A stretch of DNA of 22,137 nucleotides, from assembly GCA_964618975.1 (NCBI GenBank), contig CAZUDI010000062.1, positions 1-22,137 of the forward strand, written 5' to 3'. This document shows positions 1-9,600 of the stretch, piece after piece. Made by a program: the position numbers and the translations under genes. The stretch is from CAZUDI01 sp964618975 (GTDB taxonomy: Bacteria; Desulfobacterota; Desulfomonilia; UBA1062). The notes below the pieces were generated by a model. It had not been told where the DNA came from. It saw only the letters and a list, made by a program, of their open reading frames with translations, and did not search any database. Each line of letters begins with the position of its first letter. Position 1 is the stretch's first letter.

Positions 1-206
1 CCATGCTCCACAATCCGGATATCCCGCCCGAGGACGCCCTCCCCTATTCCCTGAACGACACGGGCCACCGCGAATACCGGGTCAAACTCTCGCGTATTCG
101 GGAGCGCATGCTCACCGGCGAGGGACGGCGCATGGCCGAGGAACGCCACGCCTTCATGGAGGCCTTCTTCGAGCGCTTCCTGCTCGAGCACGAAGGTGAG
201 AAATAG
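1..206 (+). CDS. HD-domain hydrolase, C-terminal fragment (5' end outside window)
   Basis: The reading frame is open from the left edge and ends at TAG 204-206, so only the last 67 or so residues are visible. The tail is rich in charged helix (RMAEERHAFMEAFFERFL, then EHEGE). This resembles the C-terminus of HD-superfamily phosphohydrolases, which often end in a helix of the type 'A-x-x-R-H-x-F-M-x-x-F-L-x-x-F'. The catalytic HD motif itself would lie upstream and cannot be checked. The first ATG, at position 3, is probably internal because the sequence starts mid-domain. The family call rests on this tail alone and is tentative. Confidence 0.5.
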   Translation, partial: MLHNPDIPPEDALPYSLNDTGHREYRVKLSRIRERMLTGEGRRMAEERHAFMEAFFERFLLEHEGEK

Positions 207-379
207 CCCCCTAGGGTCTGTCGGGGCCGCAGGGCAAGGACATTCACGGGCACGGTCCGATCAGGGCGCACTGGGGCACGGTGTAACGGTCTTAAGGCCG
301 GATAGCCCGGTTTCTTCACACATCCATGGATAAGTTGACCAAGGCACAGGGCTGAGATCCTGCAAGCCCCCGAACAGTG

Positions 380-452
380 ATCATGGGTATGCGTCCCAGG
401 GTCACCCCTCACTCCCGCCCTAGGATTCGCAAGCGAAGGGGAATCCCTTAAG
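380..452 (+). repeat. Dispersed two-hairpin repeat, diverged copy F
   Basis: It opens with TCATGGGTATG followed by CCCAGGG, as in the other copies. It carries a distal stem TTCGC-AA-GCGAA (426-437) followed by GGGGAAT. The stem replaces the CCGC-AA-GCGG of copies A and C but keeps the pairing. The 3' end (GAATCCCTTAA) is diverged. Confidence 0.55.
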
Positions 453-470
453 TACGCCAGGGGCCCGTCA

Positions 471-509
471 GCAGGCATGCGGCCGTCCCTGTCCCGGGCG
501 CATGCCTGC
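471..509. repeat. 10-bp perfect inverted repeat between repeat copies F and E
   Basis: GCAGGCATGC (471-480) pairs perfectly with GCATGCCTGC (500-509) across a 19-nt GC-rich loop. It sits midway between two copies of the dispersed repeat that point towards each other. There is no T-run after either arm, so it is not a standard terminator. The rest of the 207-715 gene-free stretch shows nothing else I can support. Confidence 0.6.
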
Positions 510-545
510 ATACCTGGGGGTCCTCTGAGCTTCAGCCCATGGCCA

Positions 546-631
546 TCTTAATGGCCTGAGGGTCGAATTCCCCGCTGCCTGCAGCGGAAAGCAGGGTCCT
601 TCGACTTGCCCTGGGGTTCATACCCATGATT
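546..631 (-). repeat. Dispersed two-hairpin repeat, copy E (minus orientation)
   Basis: Read on the minus strand it begins AATCATGGGTATGAACCCC, then AGGGCAAG. It has a CAGGG...CCCTG pairing, then a distal stem (572-587) of 7 bp, CCGCTGC/GCAGCGG with a 2-nt loop. It ends GGGGAATTCGACCCTCAGG and TTAAG. It is closest to copy B, sharing the AGGACCCTGCTT segment. It faces copy F. Confidence 0.8.
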
Positions 632-715
632 GATATCTTTACGATTGAAGCCCCTTTGTGTTAGGTTTGTCCAGCCGAGGTACAGGCCACGGGCCGATAT
701 CGAGACAAGGGCGAG

Positions 716-1342
716 ATGCACCGGGCAAAAAGGATCAGGCTATGCTTCACGGTGGTTTTCAGGTCCCTGCTGCTGCTGGCCGGGGTCATCGCCATTCTGC
801 GCAGCGACTGGATCTACCTGATGCTCTCCTGGGTGACGCTCTTCCTGACCTTCCTGCCCTCCCTGATCGCACGGGAATACCGCTTCGACATCCCCAACGA
901 GTTCGAAACCGCCATCCTCGTCTTCATCTACGCCTCCCTCTATCTGGGCGAAATGCACTACTTCTATACCAGGCTCTGGTGGTGGGATGTCTTTCTGCAC
1001 GCCTTCGCCGCCATGATCATGGGCGCCATCGGCTTCATGCTCGTCTCCATCCTCAACCGCGAAACCCGCGTGGCCATCAGGCTCAGCCCGTTCTTCGTGG
1101 CGGTATTCTCCTGGAGTTTCGCCGTGTCCCTGGGGGCCCTCTGGGAAATCATCGAGTTCTCCCTGGACGCCTGGTTCGGCCTCAACATGCAGAAGACCGG
1201 GCTGGTGGACACCATGTGGGACCTCATCGTGGATGCCCTCGGGGCCCTGGTGGTCTCCTATCTGGGTTATGTATACATGCACAAGGACATCCGTTTTTTC
1301 TCCAGACTGGAAGAGAGGTTGCTGACCGATGACAACATCTGA
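716..1342 (+). CDS. Integral membrane protein, DUF2238/YjdF-like
   Basis: This is a 208-aa hydrophobic protein with about six predicted membrane segments (roughly residues 10-27, 30-47, 65-84, 92-112, 125-150 and 165-185). Conserved-looking acidic and aromatic residues lie in or near membrane segments: LGEMHYFY and RLWWWDVFLH in the first half, GALWEIIEF and LVDTMWDLIVD in the second. This pattern matches the DUF2238/YjdF family of bacterial inner-membrane proteins, whose function is not established. The start ATG has a modest GGGCGAG upstream. The gene overlaps the Nudix gene by 14 nt, which suggests translational coupling. I infer no substrate. Confidence 0.7.
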   Translation: MHRAKRIRLCFTVVFRSLLLLAGVIAILRSDWIYLMLSWVTLFLTFLPSLIAREYRFDIPNEFETAILVFIYASLYLGEMHYFYTRLWWWDVFLHAFAAMIMGAIGFMLVSILNRETRVAIRLSPFFVAVFSWSFAVSLGALWEIIEFSLDAWFGLNMQKTGLVDTMWDLIVDALGALVVSYLGYVYMHKDIRFFSRLEERLLTDDNI

Positions 1343-2246
1343 GGCACCGGTTGAGACCCTGGACGCCGCCACCGTGATCCTCGTCCGCGAACCCTACGAG
1401 GTGCTTCTGATGCTCAGGGACAAGCACCAGGCCTTCCTGGGGGGGGCCTGTGTCTTTCCCGGCGGCATGCTGGAGGCCCAGGACCGGGACCCCCGACTCC
1501 TGACCTATACAGGGGAGCAGACCGGGGATACGTCCGCGTGCCGGCTCAACGAGCAGAGCCTCCCCGAGGAGACGGCCCGCGGTCTGTTCTTCGCCGCCAT
1601 CCGCGAGACCTTCGAGGAGGCAGGCATCCTGCTCGCCCGCACCGCCTCAGGCGACGGTCTCTCGCTGAGCGATCCCGAGACCTCCGCGCGCTTCGCCGCT
1701 CACCGCCTGGCGGTCTACTCGCATGCCCGGAGCCTGGCCGACCTGGCGGCGCAGGAGGGCCTCACCTATCTCCTCGAGGACCTGGTCCCCTACTCCCACT
1801 GGATCACCCCGGTCACCGAACCCAGACGTTACGATACCCGCTTCTTCCTGGCCCGCCTTCCCCGGAGGCAGTGCGCCTCGCCCGATAACACCGAACTGGC
1901 GGAATCGTTCTGGATCTCTCCCTGGGAGGCCCTCAGGATGCACTACAGCGGTCGCATCATGCTCATCCCGCCCACCCTCAAGACCATGGAGGAACTGGCC
2001 GAGTTCTCCCTGCCCGAGGCCCTCTTCGAGGCCGTCGCACAGGGAGAACCCTATCCCATACTCGGGGAATTCTTTCACGAGGAAACCCTCCTCGGTCTGC
2101 GTCTGCCGCACGATCCGGCCTATGCCAATGCGTCCTTGCGCCGCCCATTCAAACGCGAGGAACCCTCGCGCATCATCCTCTCGGACGGGATCTGGAGGAC
2201 GGCCTTTGCCGATGACGAGGGTCGCACTCTATCGGGGGAAGAATGA
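1329..2246 (+). CDS. Nudix hydrolase, NUDT19-like
   Basis: The 305-aa protein has a split Nudix box: FPGG at residues 43-46, then an insertion of about 45 residues, then RETFEEAG at 92-99 with the metal-binding glutamates E93, E96 and E97. A long insertion between the glycine and the REUxEE half is typical of the NUDT19/RP2 branch, whose eukaryotic members hydrolyse CoA derivatives. The family would predict cleavage of a nucleoside-diphosphate-linked compound, but the substrate here is unknown. The start overlaps the 3' end of the membrane-protein gene by 14 nt, so the two are probably one transcript. The downstream neighbour is convergent. Confidence 0.85.
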   Translation: MTTSEAPVETLDAATVILVREPYEVLLMLRDKHQAFLGGACVFPGGMLEAQDRDPRLLTYTGEQTGDTSACRLNEQSLPEETARGLFFAAIRETFEEAGILLARTASGDGLSLSDPETSARFAAHRLAVYSHARSLADLAAQEGLTYLLEDLVPYSHWITPVTEPRRYDTRFFLARLPRRQCASPDNTELAESFWISPWEALRMHYSGRIMLIPPTLKTMEELAEFSLPEALFEAVAQGEPYPILGEFFHEETLLGLRLPHDPAYANASLRRPFKREEPSRIILSDGIWRTAFADDEGRTLSGEE

Positions 2247-2300
2247 CCCTTCCTTGCCTCCGCCCCCCCGAGCGTATAACCATACCTCATGGGGGGGGCA

Positions 2301-2335
2301 TCCTGCGGGGGAGATCTTTTCCCCAGGCCGCAGGA
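2301..2335. terminator. Hairpin between convergent genes
   Basis: TCCTGCGG (2301-2308) pairs perfectly with CCGCAGGA (2328-2335). An inner GGGGA/TTCCCC pairing extends the stem. It lies between convergent gene ends (2246 and 2367), so it could stop transcription from both sides. It lacks a clear T-run, hence the moderate confidence. Confidence 0.5.
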
Positions 2336-2366
2336 CCCTTCGTCCGGGCGACTCAGGCGGGAATGA

Positions 2367-2978
2367 TCAGAGGTAGGGCCTGAGGGCCTCGTAGAAGGTG
2401 TGCGCCATGCGCGTGTAGCCCTCGGCATTGGGGTGGATGGGATCGCTCATGAGCGCCTGGTGCCCCAGGATCCCGTCCAGGATGTCGGGCACAAGCACCG
2501 CCCCGGTCTGGCGGCAGACCTCCCGGTAGCCCTTGTCGAAGCCCCGGCCCCACAGGGGGATGTCGATGCCGCCCACAATCACCAGCGCCCCCCTTTCCTG
2601 GATGGTCTCGATGATGCGCCTGAGGTTGCCAAAGGCCTGCTGCGGCGGCACCCTGTGCCTGAGGTCGTTGCCCCCCAGCGTGATGAGCACGATGCGCGGG
2701 TTGTATGCGAGCACGTCGCGCTCAAGCCTTTCAAGCGCGGCGGCGGTCGTATCGCCGGGGACGCCGGCGTTGATCACCTCCTGGCCGAGAAGCGCGGCGA
2801 GCCGGGAAGGGTAGTCCCCTCCCCGGGGCGCCCCGGTGCCGAAGGTGAGGCTGTCACCGAAGCAGACAATGGTTTCGCCCACGGGGCTTGCATTGCGGAT
2901 CTCCGGCTGGCAGGCACAGAACAGACCCGCCGCGACCAGGCAGGCCGCCCACCAGACAACCAGCGTACGCAAGTGCAT
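2367..2978 (-). CDS. SGNH/GDSL esterase (TesA-like), probable lipoprotein
   Basis: This is a 203-aa SGNH hydrolase. Block I GDSLTFG holds the nucleophile S43, block II has G72 (NAGVPGDTT), block III GGND has N104, and block V DPIHPN has D179 and H182. All four family residues are present, so it should be an active esterase, arylesterase or lysophospholipase of the TesA type. The N-terminus is a basic-hydrophobic signal ending FCAC, a plausible if imperfect lipobox with C23 lipidated. I chose ATG 2978 rather than the upstream GTG at 3002 because AAGGGGGTG lies 8-14 nt before it and the signal peptide then starts cleanly. A repeat copy separates it from the upstream MFS gene. Confidence 0.88.
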   Translation of the reverse strand: MHLRTLVVWWAACLVAAGLFCACQPEIRNASPVGETIVCFGDSLTFGTGAPRGGDYPSRLAALLGQEVINAGVPGDTTAAALERLERDVLAYNPRIVLITLGGNDLRHRVPPQQAFGNLRRIIETIQERGALVIVGGIDIPLWGRGFDKGYREVCRQTGAVLVPDILDGILGHQALMSDPIHPNAEGYTRMAHTFYEALRPYL

Positions 2979-3011
2979 GCGTGCCACCCCCTTCCCGGGC
3001 ACTCAGCCAGG

Positions 3012-3095
3012 AATCATGGGTATGAACCCCAGGGCAAACCCTGGACCCACTATGCCACCGCAAGCGGCAAGGGAATTCGACCGATAGCGATTAAT
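3012..3095 (+). repeat. Dispersed two-hairpin repeat, copy A
   Basis: The 5' block is ATCATGGGTATGAACCCC. Hairpin 1 is CCAGGG-CAAA-CCCTGG (3029-3044). Hairpin 2 is CCGC-AA-GCGG (3058-3067). The 3' block is AAGGGAATTCGACC, then GATTAATG. It fills the 127-nt gap between two same-strand genes, in opposite orientation to them. Confidence 0.85.
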
Positions 3096-3105
3096 GACCA
3101 CTGTA

Positions 3106-4281
3106 TCATACAGGCTTGGGGCTGTCACGAAAGCCGGCCGTCATGATCAGGCCGGCCGCTGTCCCCAGCAACATGAGCAGCGCGCTGGCTGCATACGCCA
3201 GCCGGAGGTCCCGCAGGTCGGCCAGGGCCCCGGCCAGCAGGGGGCCGATGATCATGCCCAGGCTGTGGCCCATAGTGATCAACGACATGCTCGATCCCAC
3301 AGAATACTGACGGCGGCCCAGCATGAGGGTCATGGACATGACCGCGGGCACGGAGATGCCGCCGCCGAGGCCGATGCAGGCGCTGGCGGCGTAGAGCTCC
3401 CAAGGGGAACGGGCACGGGCGAGCAGGCACATGGCCGCAATGGAGAAGATGCCTCCGGTCGCCAAAAGGACACGCTTGCTGGTCCTGTCGGCCAAGAGCC
3501 CCATGGGGGTCATGATCACGGCGCTGATCAGCACACTGAGCGTGATGATGACCCCCGTGGCAGAACTCGAGAGTCCGAAATCGCGCACGGCCAGCAGCGG
3601 GGCAAAGGCCCAGATGGCCCCGATGCACAGGCTGTGGGTGGTACGGAAGAGGAAAAGCCCCACCAGATGCCGGTTGCGCGCCAGGGTGCCGAGACCGCTG
3701 CCCCGTCGCGGTTTGCCCCGCGGGCCCTCGCAGCCGACGGGCGGCAACCGCAGGGCGCACAGACCACAGGATGCCAGACACAGGGCCGCCATGCACCCGA
3801 AGGCGGCCTGGATGCCCCAGGCATCCTTCAGGGCGCCGCCGATCACCGGTCCGGCGCTGAGCCCCATATAGAGCGAGACATTCATGAGCCCCATGATAAA
3901 CCCCTCGCGTCTGAGTGGTGCAAGCTCGCCGGCGTAGGCCTGGGCCACAGGCAGCACCATGGCCGCGGCGATGCCCTGCAGGAAGCGGATCAGGAGCAGA
4001 CTCTCGACGTTCTGGGCCCCCATGAAGGCCAGGGCCGCCAGGGCATAGGCGCACAGTCCGATGGTGAGAAAGGGTTTGCGCCCCTTCCTGTCGGAGAGGG
4101 CGCCGAAGACGGGCAGGAAGGCGGTGCGCGAAAGCGAGAAGGCGCCGAAGATGAACCCGATGGCCAGTCCCGCCGCGCCCATCTCGCGCGCATAGACCGG
4201 CAGCAGAGGCACCACCAGGCCCTGCCCGAGCATGGAGGCGAAGATCGCTATAAACAGGGTGGTGAAAATTGCCCAGTTCAT
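3106..4281 (-). CDS. Major facilitator superfamily transporter
   Basis: This is a 391-aa, 12-helix MFS protein. The cytoplasmic loop 2-3 signature is GALSDRKGRKP (about residues 60-70). A weaker repeat of it, GLLADRTSKR, lies in loop 8-9. A charged central loop (GCEGPRGKPRRG) separates the two six-helix halves. The general type is a drug/metabolite:proton antiporter, and the substrate cannot be read from sequence. The ATG follows the TAG of the DUF362 gene by a single base, so translation is very likely coupled. It is the last gene of the YchF-DUF362-MFS operon. Confidence 0.9.
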   Translation of the reverse strand: MNWAIFTTLFIAIFASMLGQGLVVPLLPVYAREMGAAGLAIGFIFGAFSLSRTAFLPVFGALSDRKGRKPFLTIGLCAYALAALAFMGAQNVESLLLIRFLQGIAAAMVLPVAQAYAGELAPLRREGFIMGLMNVSLYMGLSAGPVIGGALKDAWGIQAAFGCMAALCLASCGLCALRLPPVGCEGPRGKPRRGSGLGTLARNRHLVGLFLFRTTHSLCIGAIWAFAPLLAVRDFGLSSSATGVIITLSVLISAVIMTPMGLLADRTSKRVLLATGGIFSIAAMCLLARARSPWELYAASACIGLGGGISVPAVMSMTLMLGRRQYSVGSSMSLITMGHSLGMIIGPLLAGALADLRDLRLAYAASALLMLLGTAAGLIMTAGFRDSPKPV

Positions 4282-4282
4282 A

Positions 4283-5437
4283 CTAGGCCATAAGGCGCTG
4301 GATGAGGTTGGGTCTGAGGGTGATGGCCGCTTCCGGACAGACCTCCATGCAGCAGTAGCAGCGTACGCAGCGCCGGTAATCGAAGGCCGGCACCCGGCAG
4401 CCGCGCGGGGCGTGCGTGATGGCGCCGGCCGGACATATCTGCCGGCACTGGTAACACAGGGTGCACCGTCCGGGGTCGGGGCGGGGCTTCTCCACCAGGA
4501 GAGAGCGGAACAGGCTCGTATTCAGCGGCCACTTCATCATGTCGGAGCGGAAGGAGGCCCGCGTGGGTACAAAGTCACGCAGACGGACTTCTTCAAGGGG
4601 CACCCCGGCTAGCTCGATCGCCTCCCACGAGGCCGCTCCCAGCCCACGCGCCGCCCCGGAGATGACGGTGCGTACCCGTCCAGCATCCAGCCCCAGGACA
4701 TTGAGCGCCACGAAGTCCACGGCCACGGCGTCCCTCCCGGCGATGACCGCGCCGATCTGGCGCGGGGTGCCGCTGTTGCCCGGGCCTTCCCCCTCCATGC
4801 CCACGACGGCATCCATGATGTGCCAGATGGTCCGGGGACCTTCGAACCCCTGAAGCAGGGCGCCGTAGAAGTCCAGCAGGAACTCGGCGAACTCGTCCTT
4901 GGCCTGGGCCCGCATGTGCCACTGGGACTTGCGCAGGCCCGGGATGAGGCCGAAGAGGTTTTTGAGAGCGCCACTGATGTATGTGATACCATGGGTCTTG
5001 AGCTTGGGCAGGTTGAGGATCACGTCCACCCCGGCGAGCTCCGCGGCCACCTCGAAGTGCCTAAAGGTTCGCGCCTGCGTGTTATGCAGGGGCATGACCC
5101 CCCCGGAGGCGGCCACCTCTATGCCCTCTTGCGCGACCACCGCCCCGAAGGGGGTCTTCTTCAGCACTCGCTCCAGGGAGACGTTGGCCGGGGATTCGAT
5201 CAGCACGGGCATGCCGCCTGAGTCCCTGACGAGGCGCACGACGGCCCGGAAAAACTCGGGGTGGGTCGTGACCGCCGCCTCCGGGGGCGCGGGGCTCAGG
5301 AGGTTGGGCTTGACGCAGACGCGTCGCCCCTTAAGACACGCGAGATCGAAGCCGCTCATGGTCAGGCTGCGGGTGATGACCTCCCGCAGGTACTCGGGAT
5401 CATACGTCTGGCAGCTGGCAAGGGATACCGTGCCCAT
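4283..5437 (-). CDS. DUF362 protein with two C-terminal [4Fe-4S] ferredoxin motifs
   Basis: The 384-aa protein has a DUF362 domain over about residues 1-310 (family features such as KPNLL near the start and LPKLKTHG in the middle). A bacterial ferredoxin domain follows: CxxCxxCxxxCP at C325/C328/C331/C335 and again at C357/C360/C363/C367. Each motif can hold a [4Fe-4S] cluster. The family is common in anaerobes; its function is mostly unassigned, though an electron-transfer or reductive maturation role is often proposed. AGGAGGTG lies 5 nt before the ATG. It is 21 nt downstream of the ychF-like gene and 1 nt upstream of the MFS gene. Confidence 0.9.
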   Translation of the reverse strand: MGTVSLASCQTYDPEYLREVITRSLTMSGFDLACLKGRRVCVKPNLLSPAPPEAAVTTHPEFFRAVVRLVRDSGGMPVLIESPANVSLERVLKKTPFGAVVAQEGIEVAASGGVMPLHNTQARTFRHFEVAAELAGVDVILNLPKLKTHGITYISGALKNLFGLIPGLRKSQWHMRAQAKDEFAEFLLDFYGALLQGFEGPRTIWHIMDAVVGMEGEGPGNSGTPRQIGAVIAGRDAVAVDFVALNVLGLDAGRVRTVISGAARGLGAASWEAIELAGVPLEEVRLRDFVPTRASFRSDMMKWPLNTSLFRSLLVEKPRPDPGRCTLCYQCRQICPAGAITHAPRGCRVPAFDYRRCVRCYCCMEVCPEAAITLRPNLIQRLMA

Positions 5438-5458
5438 ACGCCACCTCCTGGCTCATGC

Positions 5459-6538
5459 CTATACACTGAAGCGGATGCTGAGTATATCCCCATCCTGCAC
5501 CCGGTAGTCCCTGCCCTCCAGACGCATCAGACCCTGCTGGGTGAGCGCCTTCTCGGAGCCGTGGCGCTTAAGGTCCTCATAGGTGAAGCACTCGGCGCGG
5601 ATGAATCCCCGCGCGAGGTCCGAGTGAATCGCCCCGGCGGCGTCCAGCGCCGTAGCGCCTGACCTGATGGTCCAGGCCCTGACCTCGTCAGACCCCACCG
5701 TGAAGAAGGTGAGGTAGCCCAGCACCTCGTAGGCCAGCACGGTGAGCCGGTCGCGGGCCGAGGAAGAGATGTGCATGTCATCCATGAAGAGCCGCGCCTC
5801 GTCCTCGTCGAGCCCTCCCAGCTCCATCTCGAAGCGCCCGGCGAACTCGATTGCAGGGTGACTCTCACCGAGGATTGCCAGCAGATCGGCATGGGAAGCA
5901 AAACCCTGTTCGTCGGAGTTGAGGATCACCATCAAGGGCTTCAGTGTCAGAAACTGGAATCCCCTGAGGTGCCGCTGTTCCTCCGGGCTCAGGCCTGCCG
6001 CGGCCGCCGGCCGATTATCGTTGAGACAGGCCAGCACCTTCTCCAGGGCCTGCATCTCGGCGTCCTGGGCCGGAGATTTCACGCCCCGCTTCAGGTTGTG
6101 ACAGATGCGCTCGCGGCGGTTCTCGGCGATGATCAGATCCGAGAGCACCAGCTCAGCTGAAAGCTGTTCCACCTCGCGCTTAGGATCGGGGGCCCCATAG
6201 GTGCTGCTGATCACCGGGTGTTCGAAACCGCGCAGCACCAGCGCCAGGGCGTCCATGGTCTTGATCAGACCCAAGTCCGAGGCGCTGAACACCTCGCCCT
6301 TTTCCTCGGAGGCGCTCAGCCCCACGAAGTCCACAAACTCCACCGTGGCCCGGGTGGTCTTCCGGGGCTGGTACATCTGCACCAGGTGCTCCACGCGGGC
6401 ATCCGCCACCTCCACTGTGGCCTGATTCGGCTCGGCCCGGCGCCCCTCGAAGGTGTCGACGGTCGCCTGGGAGCGTGTGAGGGCGTTGAATATGGTGGTC
6501 TTGCCGGATTTTTTCAAGCCTATGAGTCCGATCTTCAT
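5459..6538 (-). CDS. YchF/OLA1-type P-loop ATPase/GTPase with TGS domain (divergent paralogue)
   Basis: The 359-aa protein has P-loop GLKKSGKT (residues 7-14), G3 motif DFVG (70-73), a NSDE (207-210) in place of the GTPase NKxD, and a C-terminal TGS-like domain from about residue 275. NxxE in place of NKxD is the mark of the YchF/OLA1 family, which prefers ATP. Canonical YchF has an NVGKST P-loop and is about 363 aa. Here the loop is KKSGKTT, so this looks like a sister lineage and I give no symbol. The start is ATG 6538, because the residues before it show no conservation and the P-loop then sits at the usual distance. It is the first gene of a three-gene operon. Confidence 0.85.
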   Translation of the reverse strand: MKIGLIGLKKSGKTTIFNALTRSQATVDTFEGRRAEPNQATVEVADARVEHLVQMYQPRKTTRATVEFVDFVGLSASEEKGEVFSASDLGLIKTMDALALVLRGFEHPVISSTYGAPDPKREVEQLSAELVLSDLIIAENRRERICHNLKRGVKSPAQDAEMQALEKVLACLNDNRPAAAAGLSPEEQRHLRGFQFLTLKPLMVILNSDEQGFASHADLLAILGESHPAIEFAGRFEMELGGLDEDEARLFMDDMHISSSARDRLTVLAYEVLGYLTFFTVGSDEVRAWTIRSGATALDAAGAIHSDLARGFIRAECFTYEDLKRHGSEKALTQQGLMRLEGRDYRVQDGDILSIRFSV

Positions 6539-6605
6539 GCCGGGTCTTCTTTCTGTATGTGGTCGCGAGGTTATAGCATCCATGGCCGCTTGGGACAAGA
6601 TGCAG

Positions 6606-9600
6606 CTACGGCAGGCGGATCTTGAGCCTCTTCATGCGGGTGTAGAGGGTGGTGCGCTTAAGCCCGAGAATCTCGGCCGCCCCGCCGGGACCGCTGATGC
6701 GTCCACCGGTCTCCCGCAGGACCCGCAGGATGTAGCGCCTCTGCAGATCGTCGAGCGTGGGGCGGTCTTCCGTCAGCCTGTCATCGCTTGAGGGGCGAGG
6801 CTGCACGGGCAGGGCCAGCTCGAGCTGGCCGCTGCGCGAAAGGATCACTGAGCGCTCGACGATGTTCTTGAGCTCACGCACATTGCCCGGCCAATGATAG
6901 CCAAGGAGCACCTCCCTCTCCCGGGGCCCGAGCCGCAGGCCGGGGCGGTTGTACTTGCGGGCATAGCCTGCGATAAAGTGCTCGGCCAGGAGCACAATAT
7001 CCCCCCCGCGCTCGCGTAGCGGGGGAATCTCCACAGGCACGACATTGATCCGGTAATAGAGGTCTTCCCGAAACCTCCCGGCGGCCACCTCGGCGCCCAG
7101 GTCACGGTTGGTGGCCGCCACAAGCCGGAAGTCCGTTGAGAGCTCACGTCCGCCACCCACCCGGCAGAAGGTCTTTTCCTGCAGGACCCGCAGGAGCTTG
7201 ACCTGCATGGAGAGGGGGATCTCCCCCATTTCGTCGATGAAGAGCGTCCCGCCGTGGGCCTGCTCGAGCTTGCCCCTGCGGCGGCAGTCGGCGCCGGTGA
7301 AGGCGCCGCGCTCGTGGCCCAGCAGCTCACTCTCGGCCAGATTCTCCGGCACACACGCCAGATCCACCACCAGGAAGGGACCTTCACGACGGTGGCTGTG
7401 CGCGTGAATGCGCCGGGCCAGGAGCTCCTTGCCCACACCGGTCTCGCCGAGGATCAGCACCGACGCATCCGAAGCCGCCACCTGATCGACCATTTCCACG
7501 AGTGCGGTCATGGGCGCGTTCCGGGTAAGGAGATCGAACCCCTCAGTGGATTCCCCTGCGAGATCCTCCGCCCGGGTGTCTGCTTCCCCCACGTGACAGT
7601 AACCCCCGATGCGTTCGATGTAGGCGCTCACATGGCGCGCAATGCGCCGCAGGGTGTCCCGATCGAAGGCCTCGAAGGCGTGTTCCAGGTAGTTGTTTTC
7701 GTGGTAGAGCACCCCGACGGTCGTTCCGTTTGCCATGATAGGCAGGCACAGCACGGACGGGGTGCGTTGTTCGCCCCCCTCATGCAACAGCGGCTGGCCG
7801 CTCTTGCCCGCGCGGGTGATCAGCGCCAGAGAGCGCCGGAAGGAGGCCTGCTGGGTCTCGCGCCCCGTGAGGTTGTGGCCGGCCTTCAGCCGTACCGGCG
7901 ACCGCTCGTCGAATTGGAACATCCCGCCCCGCTCGGCACCAAAGAATTGGGCCGTGGCGGCGACAAACAACGAGAGGAGCTCGTCCTCATCGGTGCTGGG
8001 CACAAAGGCGTCCATCATGTCCAGGAAGCGGCTCAGGACCTGCCCGCGCGAACCTTCCTCACGGCGCGGCGCCTGCGCCTGCAGTAGGGGCATGAGCTCG
8101 TCCGGGAAGAAGCGGCGCCCGTAGGCTGAGAGCCCCTCCCACGCCTTAAGGGCCAGGTCGCGGGCCTCCCCGGGGCAGGCCTCCCGCAGCTTTATACGGG
8201 CCAGTTCGGCCTGGGTCTTGGCCAGGCCGAGCGCGTCGCCCGCACGGCGCATGTCGGCCTCGCTCTGGACGAGCAACTCGCGGGCCTGATCGATCCCGCC
8301 GGTGCCATCCACCATGCGCCGGGCCAGGATGCGCCGCATGGTGCCCCTGAAACAGATGTTGGGACCCTCGAGCAGCAGCGCCACCTGGCGGTCGAATTCG
8401 TAGCCCGGGATAGGAGCGAACCCGAGCTCGTCATAGACCGCCAGGATCTCGAGCGCCACCGGCCAGGTCCACTGGGGGCCCACGGGCCAGGTGAACCAGC
8501 GCTCCCGGCCCACGGTCGTGGCCCCCTTGAGGGCCACGTTATACGATTCCTCGATGCGGTGCTCGACGAAGGCGCTGTAGGACAGTCCCATATAGGCAAA
8601 ATACAGCCCGCGGTTGTTGCCGAGACGTTCGGCCTCGCGGCGGGCCTCGTTCAGGTGCAACAAACCCTGACGGTGGCTGTTCATCATGACCAGGACCATG
8701 CCCAGGGCCGCTTGATAGAGCACGGCCTTCTGCTCGTCGGCGTCGATCTGGCAACGCCTAAGGCTGGCATCCAGCACCCCCAGGGCCCGGTTGAACTGGC
8801 CGGTGATCATGGCGGAGTATCCCAGATAGATGGGGATAAAAAAGTTGATCAGGCGGTCGCCCCTGAGCGAGGCCGCCAGCAGGGCGCGTTCGAAGAATGC
8901 GACCGCCTCGCTGTAGCGGCCCTGGATGTAGAAGTACAACCCGCTGAACTCCGCCGTGCGCATGGCGATATCGTCGTCACCGAGGAGCTCCACCTCGTCC
9001 AGTCCCTCGCCGAGGGCCTGCATGGCGTCCTCGAGCCGGTTCTGCAGATAGGCCACACGCCCTTCAAGCAGCCGGATCAGGGCCAGCGAGCGCCGGTCGC
9101 CCATCTGGCGGGCAACAGACCTGGCCCCTTGAAGCAGATCGGGTACGCTCTCGAAGCCCCAACCGGTGTGGAGGCGCAGGCGCGACAGGTCGAGTGCCGC
9201 GGAAACATACAGGCCCGGGTTGGGGTGGGGATCCCCGACCAGGCAGGCCAGCACCCGTTCCAGGTGGTATGCGGCACGCTCGAAGACGCCTTCTTCCAGC
9301 GCACGCCCCGCCAGATCGTTCTCCATGGCCGCCGCCGCCTGCACGTCTCCGGCGTGCAGGCGCAGTCGAGCGCATGCCCGGCCCGGGATATCACTCTGAA
9401 CGCGCAACAACTCGGCAAACTCCCCGGCACGGGCCCTGGACAGCTCTCCCGCAAGCCCCCACCTGATTTCGGGTGACACTGAGGGATCCAGGCTCAGCAT
9501 CTTACCGCTGCGCCTGAGCCAGCCCTGAGAGGTCAGGCGGGTGACAAACGCCACCACCTCACCGGAAGTCAGCCGCACGAGCCTGCTCAGGAGGTCGACA

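Noticed and set aside
3016..3087. Short reading frames starting at the ATGGGTATGAACCCC of repeat copies
   Set aside because: The same frames recur only because the repeat recurs. They lack ribosome sites, and copies differ by indels, so they are unlikely to be peptides.
3094..4293. Long plus-strand frame of 399 codons
   Set aside because: It is the antisense shadow of the MFS gene; its peptide is low-complexity (Gln, Gly, His rich) and matches no family.
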